A stretch of DNA of 64,000 nt from Mesorhizobium amorphae CCNWGS0123. Its GTDB lineage: Bacteria > Pseudomonadota > Alphaproteobacteria > Rhizobiales > Rhizobiaceae. Below are positions 7,978-17,647 of the stretch, piece after piece (within the stretch, counting starts at the first letter, position 1; each line of letters opens with the position of its first letter). Location: positions 184,001 through 248,000 of the forward strand of contig NZ_CP015318.1 of assembly GCF_001686985.1 (NCBI RefSeq), given 5' to 3'. Made by a program: the position numbers and the translations under genes. Under the pieces are notes generated by a model that was given only the letters and a program-made list of their open reading frames with translations, did no database searches and was not told where the DNA came from.

Positions 7978-9714
7978 ATGGAACACAGGCTCGCTGCAGT
8001 GCTTGCAGCCGACATGGCAGGATACTCTCGGCTCATGGAAGCCGACGAGCAGGGCACGCTCGCCCGGCTAAGAACCCACCGGATCGAGCTCATCGATCCG
8101 GCAATCGCCAAGAATCAGGGCCGAATTATCAAGACCACAGGCGATGGCATGCTCGTCGAGTTCCAAAGCGTGGGGGACGCCGTACGCTGCGCCGCAGAGA
8201 TTCAGATCCGCATGCGCCGCCGCAACACAGACGTGCCGGAGGACCGTCGTATCCAGTTTCGCATTGGCATCAACCTCGGGGATATCATCTTCGATGATGG
8301 CGACATCTACGGCGACGGCGTCAACGTTGCGGCGAGACTGGAGCAGCTCGCCGATGTCGGCGGGGTATGCGTCACCCAAGCCGTTTACGAACAGGTCTCC
8401 GATCGCATTGAAGTCAAGTTCGAGGATCTAGGCGAGAAGTCGCTGAAGAACATTTCACGCCCGGTGCGGGTCTGGCGTGCGGTGCTCGACGCGGCTGCTT
8501 CGGCAGCGGGCAACGGCGCCGCCCGACGTGGCGTCATCAAGCCCTCGATCGCCGTCCTGCCCTTCGCCAATATGAGCGGCGATTCCGAACAGGAATTTTT
8601 CGTCGATGGCCTGACCGAGGACATCATCACGGAACTTTCGCGCCGGCATGAGCTTTTCGTGATCTCGCGCAACTCCACCTTCGTCTACAAGGGGCAGTCG
8701 GTGAATCTGCGCGAAATCGCCCAGAAGCTGGGCGCACAATATCTGGTGGAGGGCAGCGTCCGCAAATCGGGCGGGCAGCTCAGGGTCACCGCCCAGCTGA
8801 TCGACACAGCAAACGACACACATATTTGGGCCGAGCGATACGATCGCAAGCTGGACGACGTGTTCGCCATCCAGGATGAGCTGACTGCGGCAATCGTGGC
8901 CACGCTGCCAGGCCGCGTCGAGGCCGCGCAACAGGACCTCGTCGCGCGCAAGACGCCGGCCAGCATGGCCGCTTACGAATGTGTGCTGGCGGCCAAGGTC
9001 CGCCACCATCGCAGCAGTCGCGCCGAGAACGAGGAGGCGCTGAAACTGATAACGCGGGCAGTGGAGCTCGACCCCGACTACGCGCATGCCCACGCCTGGA
9101 AGGGCTGCATCCTGGGGCAAGCCTGGGGCTACGGCTGGTGTGTCGACAAGGACGCGACTTTCGACGAGGTTGTCCGCGAGGCGGAGTCGGCGCAGGCGCT
9201 GGACGCCAACGATGCGGACGTCCAACGAATCCTGGCGGCGATCAACATCAACCGCAACGACCTGACCAAGGCCCGCCACCACCAGGAACGCGCTCTCGCG
9301 CTCAATCCGAACTACGATCTTGTCGTGGTCCAGCAGGGCGAACTTCTGACTTGGCTCGGCCGGCCCAAGGAAGGGGCCGACTGGATTCGCAAGGCCATGC
9401 GGCTGAACCCTCACCACCCGGAGCGCTTCTGGAGCCATCTCGGGAAAGCGCTCTTTGCAGCCCGGGAATACTCGGAAGCCGTCGAGGCCTTCATGCATCT
9501 GTCGAAGATGGATGCCAGCCAGCACGCCTTTGTTGCGGCCGCCTATGGCTGGCTGGGTGATCGGACAGCTGCGGCCGCGCACTACGCTAAAATAAGCAAG
9601 TTGGATTCGGAGTTCACGATCGACACGTTGGTCGCCACCCTGCACTACGCGAATGACGCGGACCTTCAGCATTTGGTTGATGGGCTAAAAACTGCCGAAT
9701 CCGCTCAGTTCTAG
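7978..9714 (+). CDS. Class III adenylate/guanylate cyclase with TolB-like segment and TPR repeats
   Basis: The 578-residue protein starts with a cyclase domain at about residues 1-170. Catalytic features are intact: metal-binding Asp12 in LAADMAGYSRL, KTTGDGMLVEF (Asp56, and Lys at the adenine-specifying position) and GDGVNVAARLE (Asn116, Arg120). A TolB-like N-terminal segment follows at about 188-310 (SIAVLPFANMSGDSEQEFF), then TPR-type helical repeats to the end. This architecture is very common in rhizobia, which carry many such cyclases. No membrane segment is seen, so it is probably cytosolic with TPRs sensing a partner. It is monocistronic. Confidence 0.92.
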   Translation: MEHRLAAVLAADMAGYSRLMEADEQGTLARLRTHRIELIDPAIAKNQGRIIKTTGDGMLVEFQSVGDAVRCAAEIQIRMRRRNTDVPEDRRIQFRIGINLGDIIFDDGDIYGDGVNVAARLEQLADVGGVCVTQAVYEQVSDRIEVKFEDLGEKSLKNISRPVRVWRAVLDAAASAAGNGAARRGVIKPSIAVLPFANMSGDSEQEFFVDGLTEDIITELSRRHELFVISRNSTFVYKGQSVNLREIAQKLGAQYLVEGSVRKSGGQLRVTAQLIDTANDTHIWAERYDRKLDDVFAIQDELTAAIVATLPGRVEAAQQDLVARKTPASMAAYECVLAAKVRHHRSSRAENEEALKLITRAVELDPDYAHAHAWKGCILGQAWGYGWCVDKDATFDEVVREAESAQALDANDADVQRILAAININRNDLTKARHHQERALALNPNYDLVVVQQGELLTWLGRPKEGADWIRKAMRLNPHHPERFWSHLGKALFAAREYSEAVEAFMHLSKMDASQHAFVAAAYGWLGDRTAAAAHYAKISKLDSEFTIDTLVATLHYANDADLQHLVDGLKTAESAQF

Positions 9715-10107
9715 GCATAGGTTCGCTGGCTTCGTGCGACGGTCCAAATGATCTTCGAGCGGTTCGAACGATCAAATCGGCAACCGCACTGGCTGGACGC
9801 TCAGTTACGAAGGTGTTACCGGCCAATGGGGGACCGGTCGATCGACAAGGCCTCTGCAAGCTGGCCAAGCGAACGGATCTGCGTCGGCGAGGATCATACC
9901 AGTGAATGATGAAGCTTCTTCTGGACCATGTGGCAGGCGGGCAGCCGAGCAGACGCAGCTTCCTGGCTTCAGCATTTGGGCCGTCTTGGATAATACAAAT
10001 TGAAAATTGTGCCCTCATGTTTCAAAACAGGTCGATAGACCCGCGGGGATGGTTTCGTGCGGGGCCGTCCACGGTCCTCAGGCGAGAATTCTAAAAGACG
10101 TTCAACA
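9715..10107. other. Intergenic region without a supported gene
   Basis: This 393-base stretch lies between the cyclase and the glycosyltransferase block. Short frames on both strands lack ribosome sites. The promoter of the glycosyltransferase genes is expected here but is not evident. Confidence 0.5.
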
Positions 10108-11322
10108 ATGACCCAGCACGTACAAAACGCGCGAATTCTAATGTACAGCCACGACACGTTCGGGCTCGGCCACTTGCAGCGCTGCCGGACGATCGCGCAT
10201 TCGCTGGTCGAGGATTTCCGCGGACTTCAGGTGCTTATCATTTCGGGTGCGCCTATCGCCGGCGCCTTCGACTACCGCGCCCGTGTCGACTTCGTGAAGA
10301 TCCCCAGCGTCATCAAGTTGCGCAACGGCGAGTATACCTCGCTGGAAAAGGATATCGATCTGCATGAGACGCTGAGGATGCGCCAGTCGATCATCCGCCA
10401 CACAGCCGAGACCTTCCGGCCGGATATCTTCATCGTCGACAAGGAACCGCTCGGCCTGCGCGGTGAGATCGAGGACACGCTGTCCTACCTCAAGACGCGG
10501 GGCACCACGCTCGTGCTTGGCCTGCGTGAGGTGATGGACGCGCCGCATCTGCTCGAAGCAGAGTGGGCACGCAGGGATGTGATGCGCAAGATAGGCCTGT
10601 TCTACGACAAGGTCTGGGCCTATGGTCCGCCGGATTTCTACGATCCGTTGACCGGCCTGGATGTGCCACCGGCTGTCAGGGCAAAGATGAAGTTCGTCGG
10701 TTTCCTGCAACGGAGCCTGCAGAAGAACGAGTTGCCCGGCCACCGGCCCGAGGGCGACTATATCCTCGTTACCACCGGTGGCGGCGGTGATGGCGGTGAA
10801 CTGATCCACGACGTCATCGATGCCTATCAGCAGGATCCGCAGTTGCAGCATAGGGCGCTGATCGTGCTTGGGCCTTACATGCCGGCGCGCAAGCGCAACA
10901 AGCTGCTCAGGAAAGGGTCCAAGATCCCCTATATCAAGATGATCGAGTTCGACAATCGCATGGAAGAGCTGATTGCCGGCGCCAAGGCGGTAGTGGCGAT
11001 GGGCGGTTACAACACCTATTGCGAGATACTGTCTTTCGACAAGCCGGCGCTGATCGTGCCGCGCGTCAAGCCTCGCGAGGAACAACTGATCCGAGCACGG
11101 CGCGCAGCCGAACTCGGCCTCATCGAGATGCTTTTGCCGGAAGAAGCCGAGGATTCCCGGCGGTTTGCCAATGCACTGAAGGTGCTGCCGGACCGACCCC
11201 GCCCATCGCAGAGCAATCCCCATCTGACGCTGGAAGGGCTGCCTCATATTTCCGAAATCGTCGCGGAACTGCTCGACCGGCGGGCCGGCCATCACCTTTC
11301 GGTCATTGAAGGCATGAACTGA
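10108..11322 (+). CDS. Predicted glycosyltransferase, MurG-like (COG4671 type)
   Basis: The 404-residue protein begins ARILMYSHDTFGLGHLQRCR, the GxGHxxR pattern of GT-B enzymes related to MurG. The C-terminal half has VVAMGGYNTYCEIL, the nucleotide-sugar-binding glycine-rich segment. An upstream start at 10057 in the same frame is unlikely; the ATG at 10108 gives a normal family N-terminus. The sugar donor and acceptor are unknown. It is the first of three tightly packed glycosyltransferases: the next gene starts with TTG one base after its stop codon. A paralogue of the same family is the third gene. Confidence 0.85.
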   Translation: MTQHVQNARILMYSHDTFGLGHLQRCRTIAHSLVEDFRGLQVLIISGAPIAGAFDYRARVDFVKIPSVIKLRNGEYTSLEKDIDLHETLRMRQSIIRHTAETFRPDIFIVDKEPLGLRGEIEDTLSYLKTRGTTLVLGLREVMDAPHLLEAEWARRDVMRKIGLFYDKVWAYGPPDFYDPLTGLDVPPAVRAKMKFVGFLQRSLQKNELPGHRPEGDYILVTTGGGGDGGELIHDVIDAYQQDPQLQHRALIVLGPYMPARKRNKLLRKGSKIPYIKMIEFDNRMEELIAGAKAVVAMGGYNTYCEILSFDKPALIVPRVKPREEQLIRARRAAELGLIEMLLPEEAEDSRRFANALKVLPDRPRPSQSNPHLTLEGLPHISEIVAELLDRRAGHHLSVIEGMN

Positions 11323-11323
11323 G

Positions 11324-12568
11324 TTGCAACACCGCAAGATCGTCGTGGTTCTGAAGGGCTATCCGCGGCTGTCGGAAACCTTCATCGCGCAGGAACTGCT
11401 TGGTCTGGAGCGCGCGGGGTTCGACCTGATACTCGTCGCGCTCAGGCGGCCGACCGACGCAAAACGCCACCCCGTGCATGACGAGATCAAAGCACCCGTC
11501 CATTATCTGCCGGAATATCTGCATGAGGAGCCGTTGCGCGTGGTTCGCTCGCTGTTTGCCTATCTGCTGCGGCCGAGCTTCTGGCGCGCGCTCGGATTGC
11601 TGGCTACCGATATCCCCCGCGACTTTACGCGCAATCGCGCGCGACGCTTTGGGCAAGCGCTCGTGCTGGCGGCCGAATGGCCGGAAGACGCGGGCTGGCT
11701 GCATGCACATTTCGCGCACACGCCGGCGTCGGTGACGCGCTATGCCAGCCAGCTTCGTGGCCTGCCCTGGAGCTGCTCGGCCCATGCCAAGGACATCTGG
11801 ACTTCGGCGGACTGGGATCTGGCTGGCAAGCTTTCCTCGGCGCGCTGGACGGTCACTTGCACGAAAACGGGCTTCGACCGGCTGAAAAAACTCGCCAACG
11901 GCAACTCGTCCGTGCATCTGAGCTATCATGGGCTCGACCTTGATCGCTTCGGCAGTTTCGGCGAGGCGCGAAAGCAGCATGACGGCTCGGCGCCGGACGA
12001 ACCGGTTATCGTTCTGAGTGTCGGGCGCGCCGTTGAAAAGAAAGGTTACGATACCTTGCTGGAGGCCCTTGCCCTCTTGCCTGGCGATTTGGCGTGGCGT
12101 TTCGAGCATATCGGCGGCGGCGAGGAACTGGAACGGCTCAAGGCGCTGGCGCAAAAGCTCGGACTGGATGGTCGCGTCTCGTGGAAAGGCGCGCTTGCGC
12201 AGCAGGAGGTGCTTGAGCACTACCGCTGCGCGGACATCTTCGCCCTGGCCTGCAGGATCACCGCAGATGGCGACCGGGACGGTCTGCCGAATGTTCTGGT
12301 GGAGGCAGCTAGCCAGCGGCTTGCCTGCGTGTCGACCGATATTTCCGGTGTGCCGGAGCTTTTATCGCCGGATGAAACCGGGCTGCTGGTTCCGATGGAA
12401 AACCCAATTGCCCTGGCACAGGCGCTGGAGCGCCTGATCCGTGATCCCGTGCTGCGCGCCCGCCTCGGCGACGCCGCAGAGCGGCGCGTGCGCGGCAATT
12501 TCGATCATACGGCAAGCATTGGACAGCTCAAGGAACTGTTCGAGCGGGAGTGGCGGGCCGCCGAATGA
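11324..12568 (+). CDS. Glycosyltransferase family 4
   Basis: The 414-residue protein has a GT-B fold, with YPRLSETFIAQELLGLE near the N-terminus and the GT4 donor-site region SVGRAVEKKGYDTLLEALALL, then GLPNVLVEAAS with the conserved glutamate. The start is a TTG at 11324, one base after the upstream stop, which implies translational coupling. Its stop overlaps the next ATG (ATGA at 12565-12568). Family members transfer sugars from nucleotide donors during surface polysaccharide or glycolipid assembly; the product is unknown. Resemblance to colanic-acid-type GT4 enzymes is inferred from the N-terminal motif. Confidence 0.88.
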   Translation: MQHRKIVVVLKGYPRLSETFIAQELLGLERAGFDLILVALRRPTDAKRHPVHDEIKAPVHYLPEYLHEEPLRVVRSLFAYLLRPSFWRALGLLATDIPRDFTRNRARRFGQALVLAAEWPEDAGWLHAHFAHTPASVTRYASQLRGLPWSCSAHAKDIWTSADWDLAGKLSSARWTVTCTKTGFDRLKKLANGNSSVHLSYHGLDLDRFGSFGEARKQHDGSAPDEPVIVLSVGRAVEKKGYDTLLEALALLPGDLAWRFEHIGGGEELERLKALAQKLGLDGRVSWKGALAQQEVLEHYRCADIFALACRITADGDRDGLPNVLVEAASQRLACVSTDISGVPELLSPDETGLLVPMENPIALAQALERLIRDPVLRARLGDAAERRVRGNFDHTASIGQLKELFEREWRAAE

Positions 12569-13716
12569 AGCGGCTGCGCGCTTTCTTCTATGTCCAGCAC
12601 CTGCTCGGTATCGGCCATCTCGCGCGCGCCAGCCGCATTGCGGCGGCTCTGGTCGATGACGGGTTTGACGTAACCGTCGTGACCGGCGGAGCGCCGATCG
12701 CGGGGTTTCCGGGACCAGGTGTAAAGTCTGTAACCCTGCCACCTGTCACCTCCGGTGATGAAGGGTTTTCCGGTCTTGTCGACCTGCAGGGCAAACCCAT
12801 CGACGATGATTTCAAGAAATCGCGTTCAGAGATGCTGCTGCAGGCATTCCGGGATTGCAGGCCTGATATCGTCATTGTCGAGGCGTTTCCATTTGGACGC
12901 CGGCAGATGCGTTTCGAACTCTTGCCGCTGATCGAGGCCATCGACGCGGCGTTGCCCAGGCCGCTGCTGGCGACGTCCGTCCGCGATATCCTTCAGGAGC
13001 GCGTCAAGCCGGGCCGAGACGAGGAAACGGTCGATCTCATCAACAGGCATTTCGACCTGGTTATAGTCCACGGCGACCCGGCTTTCGCAACCATCGACAA
13101 GACATTTCCACTGGCTGGGGCGATCAGGGCCGAGATCACCTACACAGGGCTCGTTGCCGCGCCGCCGGCGCCCGCGGCTTCCGAGCGCTTCGACGTGCTG
13201 GTGTCGGTTGGCGGCGGGGCTGCTGGAAAGAACCTTGTCAGATCCACCATCGCAGCTGCGCGGAATGCCAACAACGCTTCGAAATGGTGTTTGATCACCG
13301 GCCCAAACCTGCCGAAAGACGAGTTTGACGCGATTGCACGCGATGCCACGCCGGGTCTGTCCATCTTCCGGTTCCGCGAGGATTTCGCCAGCCTGCTGAC
13401 CGGCGCCCGCCTGTCAGTCTCGCAGGCGGGTTACAACACGGTCTGCGATGTCCTGCGCGCGGGTTGTCGCTCCCTGCTCGTTCCATTTGTAGCCGGCGGG
13501 GAAACCGAACAGACGTTTCGCGCCTTGATGCTCGAAAAACTCGGTCTTGCAACGGTGCTGATGGAACAGAACCTGACGCCTGAAGGTTTGGCGCAAGCGA
13601 TCGAACGGGCGCTTGTGGGACCGACGCCATCCGCGCATCGTCTCGATCTGGAAGGCGCGCGTCGCTCGGCGCAAATCCTGCGCGAGCGGTATCGAACCTG
13701 GTCCCCGAAATCCTAA
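12565..13716 (+). CDS. Predicted glycosyltransferase, MurG-like (second copy)
   Basis: The 383-residue protein starts RLRAFFYVQHLLGIGHLARA, again the GxGHxxR acceptor-side pattern, and has LSVSQAGYNTVCDVLRAG and VPFVAGGETEQTFRA in the donor-binding half. It is related to the gene at 10108 in motif order, although the two are clearly diverged. The ATG at 12565 overlaps the previous stop. A GTG at 12550 would add five residues and is less likely. It completes the three-gene glycosyltransferase operon. The stop lies 13 bases from the convergent methyltransferase stop. Confidence 0.85.
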   Translation: MKRLRAFFYVQHLLGIGHLARASRIAAALVDDGFDVTVVTGGAPIAGFPGPGVKSVTLPPVTSGDEGFSGLVDLQGKPIDDDFKKSRSEMLLQAFRDCRPDIVIVEAFPFGRRQMRFELLPLIEAIDAALPRPLLATSVRDILQERVKPGRDEETVDLINRHFDLVIVHGDPAFATIDKTFPLAGAIRAEITYTGLVAAPPAPAASERFDVLVSVGGGAAGKNLVRSTIAAARNANNASKWCLITGPNLPKDEFDAIARDATPGLSIFRFREDFASLLTGARLSVSQAGYNTVCDVLRAGCRSLLVPFVAGGETEQTFRALMLEKLGLATVLMEQNLTPEGLAQAIERALVGPTPSAHRLDLEGARRSAQILRERYRTWSPKS

Positions 13717-13729
13717 CGCGAGTCGCGCT

Positions 13730-14404
13730 TCAAACAGTTCCGATCAGCATGAAGCGCGTATAATTTTTTGTCGGCAGTTCACCGGAGAACCTGATCTCCC
13801 GCAGCGCCGCCATGGCTTCGAAGGCTGCAAGTGAGGCCACGCAGTTGATGTGCGTTGGCTCGCTGAAATAATCGTTCGATTGCAGCAGCACATTCGTGCC
13901 CCGCGGAAGCAGAGCAAGCCAGGCGGGCAGATCGGCTATGTGTTCGCAGCTCGTATTGACCACAAGGTCGGGCCGCCCGGCAGCATAGTCGAGTGCATAC
14001 ATATCTGCCGTCAGCGCCCTGAACCGGTCGCCGGCTTCCCGGTTGAGGGTCCGGGCGACCGCCCCGACTTCGGGATCGATGTCGATGCTGTCGACCGCCG
14101 CGATGTCGAAGCGGGCGTCGTTGAAAAGCATTACCGGCAATACGCCGTACCATCCACCCAGAACCCATATGCGACCGAACTGGCCGCCGCAGCTTTCGTA
14201 CAGCCTGTCGAGCGCCCACATCTTGCAGGCGACCTGCTTGTGGTTGAAAGCGTTGGCGATATCGGCCTGCGGATGCTTGGCGATGACGCGCGCCAGCCCT
14301 GCCACGAGAGGGCATTTGACATAGGCAGCAATTCCCCGCGTGAGGTCCAGGGTCTGCTCGTGCCCGTCCATGCCGGCATTGCGTGGTTGCGTGACATCCA
14401 TCAT
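13730..14404 (-). CDS. Class I SAM-dependent methyltransferase-like protein
   Basis: With the start at 14404 the protein has 224 residues. The visible core is RIWVLGGWYGVLPVMLF, corresponding to motif I, followed by AAVDSIDIDPEVGAVA with the acidic residue that binds ribose, and PDLVVNTSCEHIADLPAW as motif IV. The longer frame to 14737 looks like non-coding DNA, so I used the MMDVTQ start. The enzyme probably methylates a small molecule or sugar, and its position between glycosyltransferase and exporter genes hints at glycan modification. It is transcribed against its neighbours. Confidence 0.7.
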   Translation of the reverse strand: MMDVTQPRNAGMDGHEQTLDLTRGIAAYVKCPLVAGLARVIAKHPQADIANAFNHKQVACKMWALDRLYESCGGQFGRIWVLGGWYGVLPVMLFNDARFDIAAVDSIDIDPEVGAVARTLNREAGDRFRALTADMYALDYAAGRPDLVVNTSCEHIADLPAWLALLPRGTNVLLQSNDYFSEPTHINCVASLAAFEAMAALREIRFSGELPTKNYTRFMLIGTV

Positions 14405-14745
14405 ATTCGTCTTGTATGTTGGGATTTCGGGCGACGCAATCTTGCCTCCCGCAAGGCTGTTTGATCCGCGGACGTGATTATGCTGCAAGCCGCTTCGCCA
14501 TTGCCCGGTGCCGGAGAGAGCCGCTTGCATCTGTCCGGACCATCGGCGTCCATCCGCCAGCACCAGCCGCGCAGCTGCGGCCTCGTGCTCGGCTCTTCGC
14601 AAAAACCTAACGGAAGCCGCGAAGCATTTGAGCCCAGGACAATTTCCGTGCACCGCAGCTTCGACGTAGAAATTGCCGATACGCCATTCGCCAGCAGGTG
14701 CTTTTACATCCTGCGTCCTTCCAACTGAAGGGTCCACAGTCGCAT
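14405..14745. other. Divergent intergenic region upstream of the ABC-type gene
   Basis: These 341 bases separate the methyltransferase start from the ABC-type gene. A long frame continues through it on the minus strand but is not convincing coding DNA. Promoters for both genes are expected here; none can be named with confidence. A TGAAGGG ribosome-site candidate lies at about 14726-14732. Confidence 0.5.
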
Positions 14746-17460
14746 ATGGAACCCAGCCTAGCCCGTTATATCTGGACGCACACCAAGAAGCAGCAGATCT
14801 GGATATTGATGATCGTCCTGCTTTCGATGATCCCGTATTTCATGTCCTTCGACCTGCCGAAGCTGATCGTCAACGGCCCGATCCAAGGTAGGGGCTTCGA
14901 GCAACCGGGCGCGACCCAGCCATTCATGAGGCTACACTATGACCTGCCGTTCATTGGTGAGGTCCTGTTCTTCTCCGGTTTTCAGCTCGACCGCACGTCG
15001 ACGCTGTTTGCCCTGAGCCTTGTGTTCCTCTTGCTGGTCGTCATCAACGGCCTGTTCAAACTCTACATCAACACCTACAAGGGCCGCCTCGGCGAACGCA
15101 TGTTGAGGCGTATCCGTTTCGACCTGGTCGATCGTGTGCTGCGGTTTCCGCCGGTTTACTTCAAGCGGGTGAAATCCGCCGAAGTGGCAACCATGGTGAA
15201 GGACGAGGTGGAGCCGCTTGGAGGCTTCATCGGCGATGCCTTCGTGCAGCCGGTGCTGCTCGGTGGCCAGGCGCTGACGGCCATGCTGTTCATCATGGTC
15301 CAGAACGTCTGGCTCGGAATGATTGCAGTCGTGATCGTGGTGATCCAGATCGTGCTCATCCCACGAATGCGGCGGCGGCTGATCGTGCTTGGACGCGAGC
15401 GGCAGTTGACGGCGCGCGCGCTTTCGGGCCGGGTTGGCGAAATCGTCGACGGCATCGGCGCGGTTCACGTCCACGATACATCAAACTACGAGCGCGCCGA
15501 CATAGCTGCCCGGCTCGGGCTCATCTTCAAGATCCGCTTCGATCTTTACCAATGGAAATTCATGGTGAAGTTCCTCAACAATTTTTTGGCACAGCTCACG
15601 CCCTTTCTGTTCTACATGATCGGCGGGTATCTGGTCATCCAGGGGCGGCTGGACGTCGGCCAGCTCGTGGCCGTGATCGGCGCCTACAAGGACCTGCCCG
15701 GACCGATGAAGGAACTGATCGACTGGGATCAGGCGCGGCAGGATGTCCAGGTCAAATATCAGCAGGTCGTTGAACAGTTTACCGTTGAGGATCTCATTGC
15801 GCCGAGAATCGGGGCATTGACGATCGACGATCCCGCTCCGATGACCAACCCACTGTCGGCGACCGGTCTGTCCATAGCAGACGATGGCGGTGCAATGCTC
15901 CTTAATCGTATCTCCCTCCAGGTCAGGCCGGGTGAGACGGTGGCGCTGGTCAGTACCGCGACAGGTGGAGCGGAGGCGCTTGCAGAAGCCTTCGCGCGGC
16001 TGACCTGGCCGGACAGCGGAAGGATCGCTTCGGGCGCCGACGACCTGCTTGAACTCCCCGAAGCAGTGACCGGCCGGCGCATGTCCTATGCCTCGTCGGA
16101 TGTTTTCCTGTTCCAGGCAAGCCTCCGCGATAACCTGCTCTACGGTTTGAAGCATGCGCCGCTGACATCGGTGCCTTATGAAGGTGCAGCGGCAGACCAG
16201 CGCCGCTGGAACGTCGACGAGGCGCGCCGGTCGGGCAATCCGGAGCTTGATATCCACAGCGACTGGGTCAACTACGCTTCCGCCGGCGCTACCGGCCCGC
16301 ACGACCTCTTTGAAGCCGTGCGCCGGGTGCTCGACGCGGTTGTCCTGTCGCGCGACATTCTGGATCTTGGCTTGCGCTCTTCGGCCGACCTCACGCGTCA
16401 CACGGAGCTTGCCAGGCGGATCGTCGAACTGCGTGCGGCGCTGCGAACCCGGCTGGAACACGAAGGGCTGAGCGGACTGGTGGCTCCTTTCGAGCCAGGC
16501 GCCTACAACAAGGAAGCAACGATCGGCCAAAACCTGCTCTTCGGCGCTGCCGCCGGCCCCGAACTTGCCGACAGGGCTCTGGCGGCCAATCCCTATTTTG
16601 CTTCTGTGCTGAAGCAAGCCGGCCTCGACCGCACGCTCTACGAAATGGGCATGGAGATCGCCGAACAGGCGATCGAGCTGTTTGCCGACCTGCCGCCCGA
16701 TCACCAGTTCTTCCAGCAGCTCGCCTTCATGAGCGCCGAGGAGATACCCGCCTACGAAACCTTGCTGCAACGGCTCAAGAACCGTCCCTACGAGGCGGTT
16801 TCGGAGACCGACCGCGCCATGATCGTCACCTTGAGCTTTGCCTATATCGAGCCCCGGCACCGCTTCGGTCTGCTGAGCGACGAGCTGATGAGCAAGATCG
16901 TCGCTGCACGCAACCGGTTCTATGAAAACCTGCCGCCCGAGCTGCAAAATGCGATCGAACGGTATGATCCTGCCAAATACATTGCCGCGGCCACCGTCAT
17001 GGATAATGTCCTGTTCGGGCGTGTGGGCAACAACCATCCCGACGCGCCGGACCGCATACGCTCCATCGTCTATGACATTCTTGATGAACTGGGTCTTTAT
17101 GCCGAACTTCTGGATGTCGGCCTGGACTTCAACGTCGGCGCCGGCGGCAGGCGGCTGACCGGTGGCCAGCGACAGAAGCTCGATGTTGCCCGAGCCCTGC
17201 TCAAGCGTCCTGATTTTCTCATTCTCAACCGGCCGCTGTCGGCGCTCGATCAGCGCATGCAGGATAAGGTGCTGCGAAACGTGCTCGAGGAAGCCAGACG
17301 CGACGGCCATTCGCCGGCAATTGTGTGGGTTGTGACGAACCCGGCAATGGCAATGATGTTCGATCGCGTCATCGTCTTCGACTCGGGTCAATTGGTGGAA
17401 GACGGAACACACGAGACACTTTTGGCGGGAAGGGGTATCTTTAAGGAACTGCTGTCATAG
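14746..17460 (+). CDS. ABC exporter-like protein with degenerate, expanded nucleotide-binding domain
   Basis: The 904-residue protein has an exporter-type transmembrane domain at residues 1-350, with hydrophobic segments near 17-35, 85-105, 175-205 and 280-312, followed by an ATP-binding-like region at 380-904. That region is about twice the normal size. The Walker A slot reads STATGGAEA (403-411) with no GKS/T, the Walker B end reads LILNRP instead of a DE pair (825-830), and the switch histidine is Asn865. The signature LTGGQ (804-808) and D-loop SALD (832-835) are kept. About 300 extra residues separate the halves. It is probably ATPase-inactive alone, or works with another ATPase; its cargo is unknown. 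The frame is fully open, so it is not a simple pseudogene. Confidence 0.8.
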   Translation: MEPSLARYIWTHTKKQQIWILMIVLLSMIPYFMSFDLPKLIVNGPIQGRGFEQPGATQPFMRLHYDLPFIGEVLFFSGFQLDRTSTLFALSLVFLLLVVINGLFKLYINTYKGRLGERMLRRIRFDLVDRVLRFPPVYFKRVKSAEVATMVKDEVEPLGGFIGDAFVQPVLLGGQALTAMLFIMVQNVWLGMIAVVIVVIQIVLIPRMRRRLIVLGRERQLTARALSGRVGEIVDGIGAVHVHDTSNYERADIAARLGLIFKIRFDLYQWKFMVKFLNNFLAQLTPFLFYMIGGYLVIQGRLDVGQLVAVIGAYKDLPGPMKELIDWDQARQDVQVKYQQVVEQFTVEDLIAPRIGALTIDDPAPMTNPLSATGLSIADDGGAMLLNRISLQVRPGETVALVSTATGGAEALAEAFARLTWPDSGRIASGADDLLELPEAVTGRRMSYASSDVFLFQASLRDNLLYGLKHAPLTSVPYEGAAADQRRWNVDEARRSGNPELDIHSDWVNYASAGATGPHDLFEAVRRVLDAVVLSRDILDLGLRSSADLTRHTELARRIVELRAALRTRLEHEGLSGLVAPFEPGAYNKEATIGQNLLFGAAAGPELADRALAANPYFASVLKQAGLDRTLYEMGMEIAEQAIELFADLPPDHQFFQQLAFMSAEEIPAYETLLQRLKNRPYEAVSETDRAMIVTLSFAYIEPRHRFGLLSDELMSKIVAARNRFYENLPPELQNAIERYDPAKYIAAATVMDNVLFGRVGNNHPDAPDRIRSIVYDILDELGLYAELLDVGLDFNVGAGGRRLTGGQRQKLDVARALLKRPDFLILNRPLSALDQRMQDKVLRNVLEEARRDGHSPAIVWVVTNPAMAMMFDRVIVFDSGQLVEDGTHETLLAGRGIFKELLS

Positions 17461-17473
17461 AGCATTGGACATT

Positions 17474-17595
17474 CAGATGGGATCATTTTGCCGGTGGGAA
17501 CTTGCTGCAAGTTCAAGGGGAGGTTTCGGCCGATCGGGCTCGCCACCTTTCGCGTGGTTCGTCTCGCCATCCGGAAACAGAATTGATTCCATCTG
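17474..17595. repeat. Intergenic inverted repeat (12-bp arms)
   Basis: CAGATGGGATCA at 17474-17485 and TGATTCCATCTG at 17584-17595 are inverted copies with one mismatch, enclosing about 98 bases. The element lies between the ABC-type gene and the cyclic-nucleotide-binding gene. It resembles rhizobial intergenic mosaic repeats as I recall them, but I cannot confirm the family. Confidence 0.45.
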
Positions 17596-17647
17596 GGTGT
17601 CGGTTGTTCTAGTCTCGCAGACGTAAATTTTGGGAAGGTTTGCGACA

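Noticed and set aside
15481..17412. Minus-strand open frame (643 codons) opposite the ABC-type gene
   Set aside because: Antisense to a gene with membrane segments and ABC motifs; no ribosome site or family pattern.
14746..17460. Degenerate ABC gene as a pseudogene
   Set aside because: The 904-codon frame is continuous, with a normal ribosome site, kept signature and D-loop motifs and coding-like composition; loss of catalysis alone does not make it a pseudogene.
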